The notes below the pieces were generated by a model. It did no database searches and was not told the origin of the DNA. It saw nothing but the letters and a program-made list of their open reading frames with translations. Made by a program: the position numbers and the translations under genes. Source: Chloroflexota bacterium (GTDB lineage: Bacteria; Chloroflexota; Dehalococcoidia; SAR202; UBA11138). From it: 8,258 bases of DNA. Positions 1-6,529 of this stretch are shown one piece after another (within the stretch, counting starts at the first letter, position 1; each line of letters starts with the position of its first letter). The DNA lies in NCBI GenBank assembly GCA_022561955.1, contig JADFQF010000048.1, positions 1 to 8,258 of the forward strand, in the 5' to 3' direction.

Positions 1-32
1 CCGACCTTGATGCTCGTCTTTTTCCTGGCCAT
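1..32 (-). CDS. 5' end of a minus-strand gene leaving the window
   Basis: Only the first ten codons and part of an eleventh are present. An ATG at 32-30 on the minus strand reads MARKKTSIKV. A strong Shine-Dalgarno AGGAGG (plus-strand 40-45) sits 7 bases before the ATG, which is the main reason to call this a real start. The basic N-terminus does not identify a family. The gene lies on the same strand as the aldolase-like gene at 243-1136 but is separated from it by a hairpin terminator and about 210 bases, so it probably has its own promoter; I could not pick one with confidence. Confidence 0.6.
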   Translation of the reverse strand, partial: MARKKTSIKV

Positions 33-39
33 ATTTCTG

Positions 40-45
40 CCTCCT
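40..45 (-). promoter_or_regulatory. Shine-Dalgarno site of the partial gene
   Basis: AGGAGG on the minus strand, 7 bases upstream of the ATG at 32-30. It is the best evidence that this short reading frame at the window edge is a true gene start. Confidence 0.6.
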
Positions 46-179
46 GCGCTGGTCCGGCTGTCCTATCGGAGACTTCCCACATGCTATCCCTCGCAGCGAA
101 GGTCACCGACTCTGAAAGAGCTCTGCCATTACTAGTTTAGACGTCGAAACCTGAGCTTCGGTTCCATTTCTATATAAAC

Positions 180-211
180 AAGAGGAGGTCCGTTTATTCG
201 GGCCTCCTCTT
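180..211 (-). terminator. hairpin terminator after the aldolase-like gene
   Basis: AAGAGGAGG at 180-188 pairs with CCTCCTCTT at 203-211. The pairing continues inward to 191/200, where the pair at 189/202 is a U-G wobble if read on the plus strand and an A-C mismatch on the minus strand. Read on the minus strand, the stem is followed by GTTTATAT, an interrupted T-rich tail. It begins 31 bases after the TAG stop of the gene at 243-1136. The plus-strand side has no T-tract, so the minus orientation is preferred. Confidence 0.7.
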
Positions 212-242
212 GCGACAGGATTGGGTTTCGTTGGGGCGGGAC

Positions 243-1136
243 CTATACGGGCATCGTCCTGCCCGTCTTGGTCCTTCCGATCTTCGCGCCCTCCTCACCG
301 GCGCCGGCGAGGACTTTGACGCCGTCGTCCAGCTGCTTCTGCACGCGCTTCTCGACGGACATATCGGGCTCGTTCCACGCGCAAAGGAACGCGATGTTGT
401 TGTCGTCCAGGGCCTGTTTGATGCGCAGCCTCGCCGCGTCCATGTCGGCCGGATACGGCGGATCGTGGGCGTCGGCATAACCGAGAGACAGCCCCATGTC
501 GCCGGGCCCCCACTCGGCGAAGGCGATGCCCGGCACGGCGGCGGTCTCCTCGCACTTCTCCAGCGCGCGCTTGTTTTCGATCTTCAACCCCAGGAGAAGC
601 TCTCCGTTGGGGTTCAGGGGCCACGGGTCGGCCCTCTTCATGTACTCGACGGGGTCCAGTCCCCAGATCTCCGCCGCCGTCCGCTGTCCACCGCCGCCCC
701 GGCGCCCGTCGCCCAGGACGTCGCCCAGGCCGATGCTCTGGAACGGATAGCGGCACGACTCGACGAAGGCCTTCACGGCGCCCGCCGACTCGACGTGACA
801 GAGCAGTATGCCGTGGATGCCCCTGGCCAGCACCTGTTTCATCATCCAGGAGTTGGTCCGCACGATCTCTTCGTTGGTCCCGTCCGTTGGAATCGTCATG
901 ATCACGGCGGGTGTCCGGTGGCCGCTCTTCGTCGGTCCGCCGGCAACTAGGCCATTCATGAAGGCCTCCAGGCCCTTGAGGTCCATCGTGCCGTGTTCCA
1001 TGTCGATGCCGATGTAATCGGCCCAGGTCTGGGCCATGGCCTTGCCCTTCTCGAAGGTCAGCTCCCTGGTGCCTTCCGAGTATATGGGCTGTCCCTGCTC
1101 CAGCAGCTCCAGGGCCTTGTTGATTCGCTTTGGCAT
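243..1136 (-). CDS. HpcH/HpaI aldolase/citrate lyase family protein, atypical
   Basis: A 297-residue TIM-barrel protein of the HpcH/HpaI family. These enzymes are metal-dependent class II aldolases that make or split 4-hydroxy-2-oxo acids, usually releasing pyruvate. Visible hallmarks are IDMEHG at residues 44-49 (D45 and H48 match the catalytic Asp-His pair by spacing), the metal ligand E187 in KIEN, and D213 in GPGDMGLSLG near the end of the barrel. Two features are odd. The Arg normally found in the PxVRxP strand is replaced in TPAVIMTIP (about residue 79 is Ile). Also, residues about 135-178 form a longer Gly/Arg-rich segment where ordinary members have a short RGVS-type loop. The start is supported by AGAGGTG ending 4 bases before the ATG. 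The gene appears monocistronic and ends at a hairpin. It may be a lyase with other chemistry; the family is sure, the reaction is not. Confidence 0.88.
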   Translation of the reverse strand: MPKRINKALELLEQGQPIYSEGTRELTFEKGKAMAQTWADYIGIDMEHGTMDLKGLEAFMNGLVAGGPTKSGHRTPAVIMTIPTDGTNEEIVRTNSWMMKQVLARGIHGILLCHVESAGAVKAFVESCRYPFQSIGLGDVLGDGRRGGGGQRTAAEIWGLDPVEYMKRADPWPLNPNGELLLGLKIENKRALEKCEETAAVPGIAFAEWGPGDMGLSLGYADAHDPPYPADMDAARLRIKQALDDNNIAFLCAWNEPDMSVEKRVQKQLDDGVKVLAGAGEEGAKIGRTKTGRTMPV

Positions 1137-1230
1137 GGTTCACCTCTTAGAAATTATTTCAAAAGGGCGGGCACCATGTTCCCACCCGTCCGTGGGGTTT
1201 TTGTTCCTGGAGGCACATCCCCCAGACCAC

Positions 1231-1256
1231 CGTCATTCCGTCGAAAGCCGGAATCC
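1231..1256 (+). repeat. dispersed palindromic repeat, copy 1
   Basis: This 26-base sequence matches the reverse complement of 8211-8236 at 25 of 26 positions. The core is a 20-base palindrome with 8-base arms around a GAAA loop (ATTCCGTC-GAAA-GCCGGAAT here). The G-to-T difference in this copy breaks one stem pair that is intact in the other. Its form resembles the dRS3 type of repeat (inverted ATTCC arms) described in Neisseria, but the sequence is not the same. Confidence 0.8.
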
Positions 1257-1342
1257 TTGGAGGGAAAGCCCTCGTGTACCTTAATATAGGGACGTGACAG
1301 ACCGTTTCCCCGTTAATCTTCGAGTTCTGCCGTTCCGGCCGA

Positions 1343-1381
1343 GGCGTATCCGGGCCCGCCTGAAAATCGGATTCCTACGCC
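1343..1381. repeat. imperfect inverted repeat in the gap
   Basis: GGCGTA at 1343-1348 is complementary to TACGCC at 1376-1381. Further in, TCCG at 1349-1352 pairs with CGGA at 1368-1371, with four unpaired bases (1372-1375) on one side. This gives about ten pairs. It lies about 75 bases after the phosphoesterase stop on the minus strand and has no T-run, so it could be a transcript-end structure or chance. Confidence 0.3.
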
Positions 1382-1456
1382 AACGCAGAGTTTAACGCAA
1401 TAGTCTTCGAGTCGCCAGCCACGGAGCGCTGAGAGCTCCTGGTTGTCCTAGCGAGG

Positions 1457-1957
1457 CTAGCGGCCCGCCTCTATCTGCCGAATCTCGGCCGTGATGGAGC
1501 CGCCTTCGACGGTCACTATCGCCATGGTCGCCGGGACCATGAAGGACGAGTAGCCCTGGCCGGGGTTGATGTAGTGTACGCCGTTTCGCGACTCGTTCAG
1601 AGTCTCGTGGAGGTGGCCGAAGAGAATCGCATCGACCGGCTCGGGAAAGTCCGGCAGCAACGCCTCCAGCTCGAATTCGGGCCCGCCCCATGCCGGATGA
1701 GTGACGCCGATGCGCACGCCCTCTACCTCGATGACCTCGACGTAGGGTATTGCGCGGCGTATCTCGACGGGGTCGGAGTTTCCGTGTACGACTACGGCCC
1801 TCTTGGAGCACGCCCTGACGCCGTCGACGACGCTCATGCGGCTGAAGTCGCCGCAGTGCACCGCTATGTCGGCGTCGGCGAGGGCGGCCTTTATGTCCGG
1901 ATGGACCTCGCTCCAGTCCAGGCAGTGCGTGTCGGACACGACAGCTATGACCGTCAT
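1457..1957 (-). CDS. YfcE/MJ0936-type metallophosphoesterase
   Basis: A 166-residue calcineurin-like phosphoesterase of the small single-domain YfcE/MJ0936 type. The two-metal site is complete: SDTH (D9, H11), HCGD (D37, the bridging Asp), HGNSDP (N60), THP (H87) and GHLHE (H115, H117). An NPG motif at 131-133 is also typical. Family members hydrolyse phosphodiesters or phosphomonoesters in the cytoplasm; the natural substrate is often unknown, and it is unknown here. The length is normal for the family. Its ATG lies 34 bases after the CoA-transferase stop, on the same strand, with no strong Shine-Dalgarno of its own, which suggests a shared transcript and perhaps reinitiation. A small stem (CTAGC-gag-GCTAG, 1448-1460) spans its stop codon. 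Confidence 0.9.
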   Translation of the reverse strand: MTVIAVVSDTHCLDWSEVHPDIKAALADADIAVHCGDFSRMSVVDGVRACSKRAVVVHGNSDPVEIRRAIPYVEVIEVEGVRIGVTHPAWGGPEFELEALLPDFPEPVDAILFGHLHETLNESRNGVHYINPGQGYSSFMVPATMAIVTVEGGSITAEIRQIEAGR

Positions 1958-1991
1958 GGAACTGTCATCAGGTTTACAGGAGGGCGCGGCG

Positions 1992-3218
1992 TCAGACCAC
2001 GCCGTCCGCTTCCAGGGCCTTGACCTCTTCCTCGGTAAGTCCCAAAAGCTGGTCGTAGACTTCGACGTTGTGCTCGCCGAGCAGAGGGGCGTGTTTCATC
2101 TCGACCGGCGAGTCGGCGAGTTGGACCGGGAAGCCGGGCATTTTGAACTTGCCCCTGGCGGGATGGTCCATGGTCGTTATCATGCCTCGCTCTTCGAGGT
2201 GCGGGTCATTGTGAATGTCCGAGGCGTTGAGGACCGCGCCGCAGGGTACCCCGCCCTCACCTAATATGGCCATGACCTCGTGCTTCGTATACTGCATGGT
2301 CCACGACTCTACCAGGGCGTCGACCTCTTCCTTGTGCTGCCCGCGCCAGACGGGATTGGACCAGTCCGGATCGTCGATGAGCTCCTCCTTGCCCATCAGG
2401 AGGCAGAGCGCGTCCCACATGTGGCTGCGCACCGGCTGGCAGTAGATGTAGGCGTAGTCGTCGGGTCCGCCCGGCTTGCAGCGGTAGATGTCTCCGGGAG
2501 CCGTCCCCGCCACGGCGCTTCCCGTGCGTCCGGGCTCTTCTCCCCCGGAATCGTAGTACTGACGCATCTTGATTCGGCTGAAATTAACGACGGCGTCCTG
2601 CATGGAGACCTCCAGCACCTGCCCCTTGCCGGTGCGTTCTCGCTGCCACAGGGCGGCCATGATACCGAAGGCCGCGTGGATTCCCGTGCCGGTGTCGCCG
2701 ATCGTCGAGCCGGGCTTGGTCGGGGGGCCGTCCGGTTGGCCGGTGAACGCTATGGAGCCGCCCACGGCCTGCGCGATCATGTCGAAGCTCTTGTAGTTTT
2801 GGTACGGGCCGTAGGTGCCGAACCCCTTGATTCGCGCCAGGATTATCCTTGGGTTGACGCTGCTCAGCGTTTCATAGCCGAGGCCAAGCCTTTCCAGCGT
2901 TCCCGGCGCCATGTTCTCCGCGACGACGTCGCCCTTCTTGACCATCTCCAGGAACATGCCCTTACCCTTCTCCGACTTGAGATTGAGGGTAACGCTGCGC
3001 TTATTGGCGTTGAGCAAAATGAAGTAATAGCTGTCCACGTCGGGAAGGCCGGACCTGTTGCGCCTGCCGGGGTCGCCGACTCCGGGCTGCTCGACCTTTA
3101 TTACGTCGGCGCCGAGCCATGCCATGGACTCGGTGCAGGAAGGTCCCGCCTCAAACTGGGTCAGGTCAATTACGCGGATGTCTTCGAGGGCCTTGCCGCT
3201 TGCTGTTCCGTTTACCAT
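1992..3218 (-). CDS. CaiB/BaiF family III CoA-transferase (first copy)
   Basis: A 408-residue family III CoA-transferase, close to the usual length of about 400. These enzymes form interlocked dimers and move CoA between carboxylates through an acyl-aspartyl intermediate; relatives act on formate/oxalate, carnitine, succinate or aromatic acids. Visible family features: an N-terminal [29 protein letters not shown] stretch (residues 15-43), the [11 protein letters not shown] segment (70-80), [16 protein letters not shown] (101-116), [11 protein letters not shown] (144-154), and the catalytic Asp most likely D175 in STIGDTGTG. The C-terminal half (from about 255) is the small domain that closes the dimer ring. 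The start has GAGGT 7 bases upstream. The gene is divergent from a second CaiB-type gene and is followed by a phosphoesterase. Acyl specificity cannot be read from the sequence. Confidence 0.93.
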   Translation of the reverse strand: MVNGTASGKALEDIRVIDLTQFEAGPSCTESMAWLGADVIKVEQPGVGDPGRRNRSGLPDVDSYYFILLNANKRSVTLNLKSEKGKGMFLEMVKKGDVVAENMAPGTLERLGLGYETLSSVNPRIILARIKGFGTYGPYQNYKSFDMIAQAVGGSIAFTGQPDGPPTKPGSTIGDTGTGIHAAFGIMAALWQRERTGKGQVLEVSMQDAVVNFSRIKMRQYYDSGGEEPGRTGSAVAGTAPGDIYRCKPGGPDDYAYIYCQPVRSHMWDALCLLMGKEELIDDPDWSNPVWRGQHKEEVDALVESWTMQYTKHEVMAILGEGGVPCGAVLNASDIHNDPHLEERGMITTMDHPARGKFKMPGFPVQLADSPVEMKHAPLLGEHNVEVYDQLLGLTEEEVKALEADGVV

Positions 3219-3248
3219 GCTGAGACCTCATGTTCGTGAGTTGACGCT

Positions 3249-3257
3249 AGTATAGCA
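3249..3257 (-). promoter_or_regulatory. extended -10 promoter of the 1992-3218 gene
   Basis: The minus strand reads TGC-TATACT, an extended -10 element with a near-consensus hexamer. A start about 7 bases downstream (near 3242) gives a leader of about 24 bases that still includes the Shine-Dalgarno site. No good -35 hexamer is seen at the usual distance, which fits an extended -10 promoter. Confidence 0.5.
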
Positions 3258-3384
3258 AATGCTTACGCCTGCGACCCACCGATTCGGTCGGGATTTCGCC
3301 CTATCGGCATGTTCTTGACTTTTGGGTCTGCGCCCCTTGGCGTAGGGGTAGAGCACGCATGCTTGAAAATTCGGGAATCCCTGT

Positions 3385-3412
3385 GCTTAGCGCGCCTAGC
3401 CTGTGGTACAAT
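3385..3412 (+). promoter_or_regulatory. extended -10 promoter of the CoA-transferase/ThDP operon
   Basis: TGG-TACAAT at 3404-3412 is an extended -10 with five of six consensus bases. GCTTA at 3385-3389 lies 17 bases before the hexamer, where a -35 would be; it is not the usual TTGACA, but the same arrangement recurs before the gene at 6778. The predicted start near 3419 leaves a leader of about 68 bases. Confidence 0.5.
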
Positions 3413-3475
3413 CGGCAAACCGAGGCGTCCGTTTTCCATTCCTCTGCCCCGACGCAACGGCAAATCTCAGGTCAT

Positions 3476-3481
3476 GGGAGG
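3476..3481 (+). promoter_or_regulatory. Shine-Dalgarno site setting the 3488 start
   Basis: GGGAGG lies 6 bases before the ATG at 3488. It decides against the in-frame ATG at 3359, which would add 43 residues with no family similarity and lies upstream of the predicted promoter. Confidence 0.75.
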
Positions 3482-3487
3482 CTCTAT

Positions 3488-4741
3488 ATGATCTCTAATG
3501 GCGCCAACGGCAGCACCAGTGGACCTTTAAAGGGTGTACGAGTCTTGGACTGGACGATCTGGCAGTTCGGCCCCGTCTCTTCGGCCATGATGGGAGATAT
3601 GGGCGCCGATGTGATCAAGATCGAGTCCCTGGACGGCGATTCGGGCAGGGGCCTGTGGAGGGCGTCCAACCTCACTATGGACCTGGGAGAAGGCCGCAAC
3701 GCCTACTTCGAGACATGCAATCGAAATAAGCGGGGAATCGCGCTGAACCTGAAGACGGAAGAGGGGCTTCAGGTGCTTTACAAGCTGGTGGAAGGCGCCG
3801 ATGTCTTCGTGCAAAACTTTCGCAAGGGCGTCGCCGAGCGCCTGGGAGCGGGGTACGAAACCCTGCACGAGATTAATCCCACGCTGGTCTACGGCTCCGC
3901 CAACGGCTACGGCCCAAAGGGACCCGACGCTCACTTGCCCTCCTTCGATGGATGCGGCCAGGCCCGCAGCGGGCTGATGATGTCGGCCACCGCCCCGGAC
4001 GCGGAGTACCCCACCCGCGTCACCCAGGGCGTGTCCGATCAGATTGGCGCGATCATGCTCTGCCAGGGAGTGCTGGCCGCACTGGTGGCGAGGCACGTTC
4101 AGGGAATCGGACAGAAGGTCGAGACGTCGCACCTGAGCGCGAACATGTGGCTCCAGGGCATGGGCATGACCATGAGCCTGCTGAACGGCGGCCGGGACTT
4201 TCGCTCCTACGACCGGGAGGCGCCCACCAACCCGCTGGCCAACCTGTACAAGTGCAAGGACGGGCGCTGCATACAGCTAATGCACCTTCAGCCGGACAGG
4301 TTCTGGGAGCCCTTCATGAAGGTCTTGGGGCTGGATGAGTATATCGACGACCCCAGGTTTTCGGAGATGGCCGCAAGGGCCGAAAACGCCCGTGAGATCG
4401 TCAAGATACTCGACGCTCGCTTCGCCACGAAGAATGCGGACGAGTGGGACGGCGCGTTCCGGTCCTCAGGCACCGATTTCATATACGCGATGGTCCAGTC
4501 CATCAAGGACCTGGAGCACGATCCTCAGGTCATCGCCAACGACTACATTACCGAGTTCGACCACCCGGTCATCGGCAAGGTCAAGATGTGCAACCATCCC
4601 AACATCTACAGCGAGACGCCGTCGGGCATCTGGCGAGAGGCGCCTGAGCATGGGCAGCACACGGAAGAGATACTCATAGACGAGCTGAATTACAGTTGGG
4701 ACGACATTCAGGAGTTGCGGGAGGCCGGCGCGATTCTGTAA
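3488..4741 (+). CDS. CaiB/BaiF family III CoA-transferase (second copy)
   Basis: A 417-residue family III CoA-transferase, clearly different in sequence from the copy at 1992-3218. Family features are KGVRVLDWTIWQFGP (residues 16-29), MGDMGADVIKIE (35-46), NRNKRGIALNLK (79-89), VQNFRKGVAERLGAGYE (108-124), and the likely catalytic Asp D184 in TQGVSDQIGA. The segment DGCGQARSG (154-162) replaces the commoner DxIAQAxSG. The C-terminal small domain runs from about 250. The gene is followed 64 bases later by a ThDP enzyme on the same strand, as formyl-CoA transferase (Frc) is often paired with oxalyl-CoA decarboxylase. It may therefore load or unload CoA for that enzyme's substrate; this is an inference from gene order. 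The role as a CoA-transferase is sure, the acids it uses are not. Confidence 0.93.
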   Translation: MISNGANGSTSGPLKGVRVLDWTIWQFGPVSSAMMGDMGADVIKIESLDGDSGRGLWRASNLTMDLGEGRNAYFETCNRNKRGIALNLKTEEGLQVLYKLVEGADVFVQNFRKGVAERLGAGYETLHEINPTLVYGSANGYGPKGPDAHLPSFDGCGQARSGLMMSATAPDAEYPTRVTQGVSDQIGAIMLCQGVLAALVARHVQGIGQKVETSHLSANMWLQGMGMTMSLLNGGRDFRSYDREAPTNPLANLYKCKDGRCIQLMHLQPDRFWEPFMKVLGLDEYIDDPRFSEMAARAENAREIVKILDARFATKNADEWDGAFRSSGTDFIYAMVQSIKDLEHDPQVIANDYITEFDHPVIGKVKMCNHPNIYSETPSGIWREAPEHGQHTEEILIDELNYSWDDIQELREAGAIL

Positions 4742-4746
4742 CCTTA

Positions 4747-4765
4747 TCCCGTGAGGGGGTTTTTT
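4747..4765 (+). terminator. weak hairpin and T6 between the two operon genes
   Basis: TCCC-GTGA-GGGG (4747-4758) forms three G-C pairs and one U-G pair closed by a GTGA (GNRA-type) loop, followed after one G by six Ts (4760-4765). The stem is too short for an efficient terminator. It could reduce read-through into the ThDP gene or mark an RNA 3' end, but it may be incidental. Confidence 0.25.
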
Positions 4766-4795
4766 GGCCCATCCGGCCTATTCTAAGCATTTCGA

Positions 4796-4801
4796 GGGAG
4801 G
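4796..4801 (+). promoter_or_regulatory. Shine-Dalgarno site setting the 4806 start
   Basis: GGGAGG lies 4 bases before the ATG at 4806. It favours this ATG over a TTG at 4764, which would add 14 residues and run through the hairpin/T-run. Confidence 0.7.
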
Positions 4802-4805
4802 AAAG

Positions 4806-6470
4806 ATGGCTGAGATTGATGGCGGGCTGCTGTTCGCCAAGGCGTTGAAGAGAGAGGGTGTCGAGTACATATTCACACTCAACGGGGGACATATATACAA
4901 CCTCTACGAGGGTTGCGACAAGGAAGGCATCAAGATCATAGACTTTCGCCACGAGCAGGTGGCGGCCCACGCGGCGGAGGGCTGGGCGAAGGTCACCGGC
5001 AAGCCCGGAGTGGCCATCGTGACGGCGGGCCCCGGCGTGACCGATGCCGTTACCGGAATCGCCAATGCGTTTCAGGCGCCGAGTCCCATGATTCTGATCG
5101 GCGGCAACGCCGGCATAGCCGACCATCTTCGAGGCGGCTTGCAGGACTTTGACAGCGCGACTTTCCTCAAGCCGATAACCAAGTTCTCGGAGCAGATAAA
5201 AAGGGTAGAGCGAATTCCGGAGTACGTCGCCAATGCCTTCAGAAGCGCGACGTCGGGCGTTCCAGGACCCGCGTACCTGGAGATCCCCATCGACATCGTG
5301 AACGGCAAATGCGAGGAGGACGACGTTCGCTATCCGCAGCGGTACCGGACGGAGGCGAGGGCCTACGGCGACCCCGCGTACGTCAAGCAGATGGCCGACA
5401 TCATCGAAAACACCGAGAGGCCCATGGTCTTGGCGGGCTCGGACGTATGGTGGACCGGCGCATCTCAGGAGCTTCGCGAGTTCATCGAGATGATAGATTC
5501 GCCGGTCTTCCTCAACGCCATGGGTCGAGGAAGCATTCCTTCCGACCACCCCAACATTGGTTCGCTGGGGCGCCGCTACGGCATGGTCAAGTCCGATACC
5601 GTAATCCTGATTGGCACCCCCATCGACTTCAGATTGAGCTACGGCGCCGATACGCTGTTCCCTCAGAACCCGAAGCTCATCGAGATCATGATGGACGGCA
5701 ACAAGATCGGCCTGAACCGGGACGTCGACGTCGGAATCGTCGGCGACACCAAGGCCGTGCTGCAGCAGGTGATGGACGAGCTTCGGTCCCGCGGATATAA
5801 ATCGCCTGGAAGGGCATGGGTTGAAGAGGTCATCACCGAGGACAAGGTACTGAAGGCCGCCGACGAGGAGATGCTCAACAGCACTCAGACTCCCATCCAC
5901 CCGATGCGGGTCATGAAAGAGCTCCGAGATTTCCTTGACAGGGACGCGACGGTCATCGGCGACGGCGGAGACATCGTTACCTTCGCCGCCCGCGTGCTCA
6001 ACATCAACGAGCCGGGACATTGGCTCGACCCGGGACAGTTCGGCTGCCTGGGCGCCGGCAGCGGATTCGCGGCGGCGGCCCAGCTCGCACGCCCCGGCAA
6101 ACAGGTCTGCATCGTGTACGGCGACGGCGGATTCGGCCTGACCGGTTTCGACGTGGAGAGCTACGTTCGCTTTAACCTGCCCATCGTGTCGGTGCTTGGC
6201 AATAACGGGGCCTGGAACCAGACTACGCAGGGCGTCGTGCGGCGAGGCGGCAAGGCGCTGGGAACGTACCTTTCGCAGGAGACCAACTACGCCAAGATCA
6301 TGGAGGGCATGGGAGGCTACGGAGAGCGAGTAACAGATCCGGAGCAGATCAGGCCCGCGCTCGAGAGGGCCTTCGGATCGGGCAGGCCCGCGCTCCTCGA
6401 CGTGGTGATAGACCAGAAGGTCGCCTACGCGGACATGGGCGGACGGTCGCGGCAACAGCGCCAGTACTAG
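4806..6470 (+). CDS. ThDP-dependent enzyme, acetolactate synthase/2-hydroxyacyl-CoA lyase superfamily
   Basis: A 554-residue three-domain thiamine diphosphate enzyme. The N-terminal Pyr domain has GGHIYNLYEG (27-36) and the catalytic Glu E50 in FRHEQVAAHAAEGWA, then GKPGVAIVTAGPGVTD (65-80). The middle domain spans about 190-340 and includes LIGTPIDFRLSYG (268-280). The C-terminal PP domain has the cofactor-Mg motif from GDGGFG (439-444) to GNN (465-467), preceded by LDPGQFGCLGAGSG (407-420). The superfamily includes acetolactate synthase, oxalyl-CoA decarboxylase and 2-hydroxyacyl-CoA lyase. It lacks the GIPxT-type N-terminal loop of oxalyl-CoA decarboxylases as I remember them, so I do not call it Oxc. 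No small ALS regulatory subunit or other branched-chain gene is nearby, which argues against amino-acid synthesis. Pairing with a CoA-transferase points to a CoA-thioester substrate, by inference. Confidence 0.9.
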   Translation: MAEIDGGLLFAKALKREGVEYIFTLNGGHIYNLYEGCDKEGIKIIDFRHEQVAAHAAEGWAKVTGKPGVAIVTAGPGVTDAVTGIANAFQAPSPMILIGGNAGIADHLRGGLQDFDSATFLKPITKFSEQIKRVERIPEYVANAFRSATSGVPGPAYLEIPIDIVNGKCEEDDVRYPQRYRTEARAYGDPAYVKQMADIIENTERPMVLAGSDVWWTGASQELREFIEMIDSPVFLNAMGRGSIPSDHPNIGSLGRRYGMVKSDTVILIGTPIDFRLSYGADTLFPQNPKLIEIMMDGNKIGLNRDVDVGIVGDTKAVLQQVMDELRSRGYKSPGRAWVEEVITEDKVLKAADEEMLNSTQTPIHPMRVMKELRDFLDRDATVIGDGGDIVTFAARVLNINEPGHWLDPGQFGCLGAGSGFAAAAQLARPGKQVCIVYGDGGFGLTGFDVESYVRFNLPIVSVLGNNGAWNQTTQGVVRRGGKALGTYLSQETNYAKIMEGMGGYGERVTDPEQIRPALERAFGSGRPALLDVVIDQKVAYADMGGRSRQQRQY

Positions 6471-6491
6471 GCTCACATGGGTGGACCGACT

Positions 6492-6529
6492 AGAAGGGCG
6501 GCTCGTCAGGGGCCGCCCCTTCTTGTTAT
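6492..6529 (+). terminator. hairpin terminator after the ThDP gene
   Basis: AGAAGGGCGGC at 6492-6502 pairs with GCCGCCCCTTCT at 6512-6523 with one bulged C and a 9-base loop. The following bases (TTGTTAT) form a short T-rich tail. It starts 22 bases after the ThDP stop codon. Confidence 0.75.

Larger units (their letters stand above)
1137..1456. other. 320-base gap between two minus-strand genes
   Basis: I see no convincing gene here. Short frames across 993-1289 include translations of the dispersed palindromic repeat (peptides such as SVESRNPW and FRRKPESL) and are judged spurious. The gap should hold the end of the 3218-1457 transcript and the promoter of the aldolase-like gene. A possible minus-strand extended -10 (TGA-AATAAT, plus-strand 1153-1161) lies close to the start codon and would give a very short leader; TATATT at 1283-1288 is an alternative. 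Neither has a clear -35. The gap also holds the repeat at 1231-1256, an inverted repeat at 1343-1381, and a plus-strand hairpin with a T-run at 1180-1202. Confidence 0.6.

Noticed and set aside
993..1289. Plus-strand frames across the aldolase gene start and the gap
   Set aside because: They run antisense into the aldolase-like gene and through the dispersed palindrome, giving typical spurious peptides.
2280..3239. A 319-codon plus-strand frame opposite the first CoA-transferase
   Set aside because: Low-complexity shadow translation; the opposite strand carries the conserved family sequence and a Shine-Dalgarno site.
3337..3380. tRNA-like stretch (GGGGTAGAGCACGC and later TTCGGGAATCCC)
   Set aside because: The D-arm and T-loop resemblances are partial; no anticodon stem or acceptor stem can be formed.
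3359..3487. An upstream in-frame ATG for the second CoA-transferase
   Set aside because: It would add 43 residues unlike the family, lies upstream of the likely promoter, and has no Shine-Dalgarno; the ATG at 3488 has GGGAGG.
4764..4805. A TTG start 14 codons upstream of the ThDP gene
   Set aside because: The ATG at 4806 has a strong Shine-Dalgarno and gives the usual N-terminus of the family.
4806..6470. Direct naming as oxalyl-CoA decarboxylase or as IlvB
   Set aside because: The gene pair suggests Oxc but the N-terminal loop does not match it; the lack of a small subunit and of branched-chain genes argues against IlvB. A superfamily-level call is safer.
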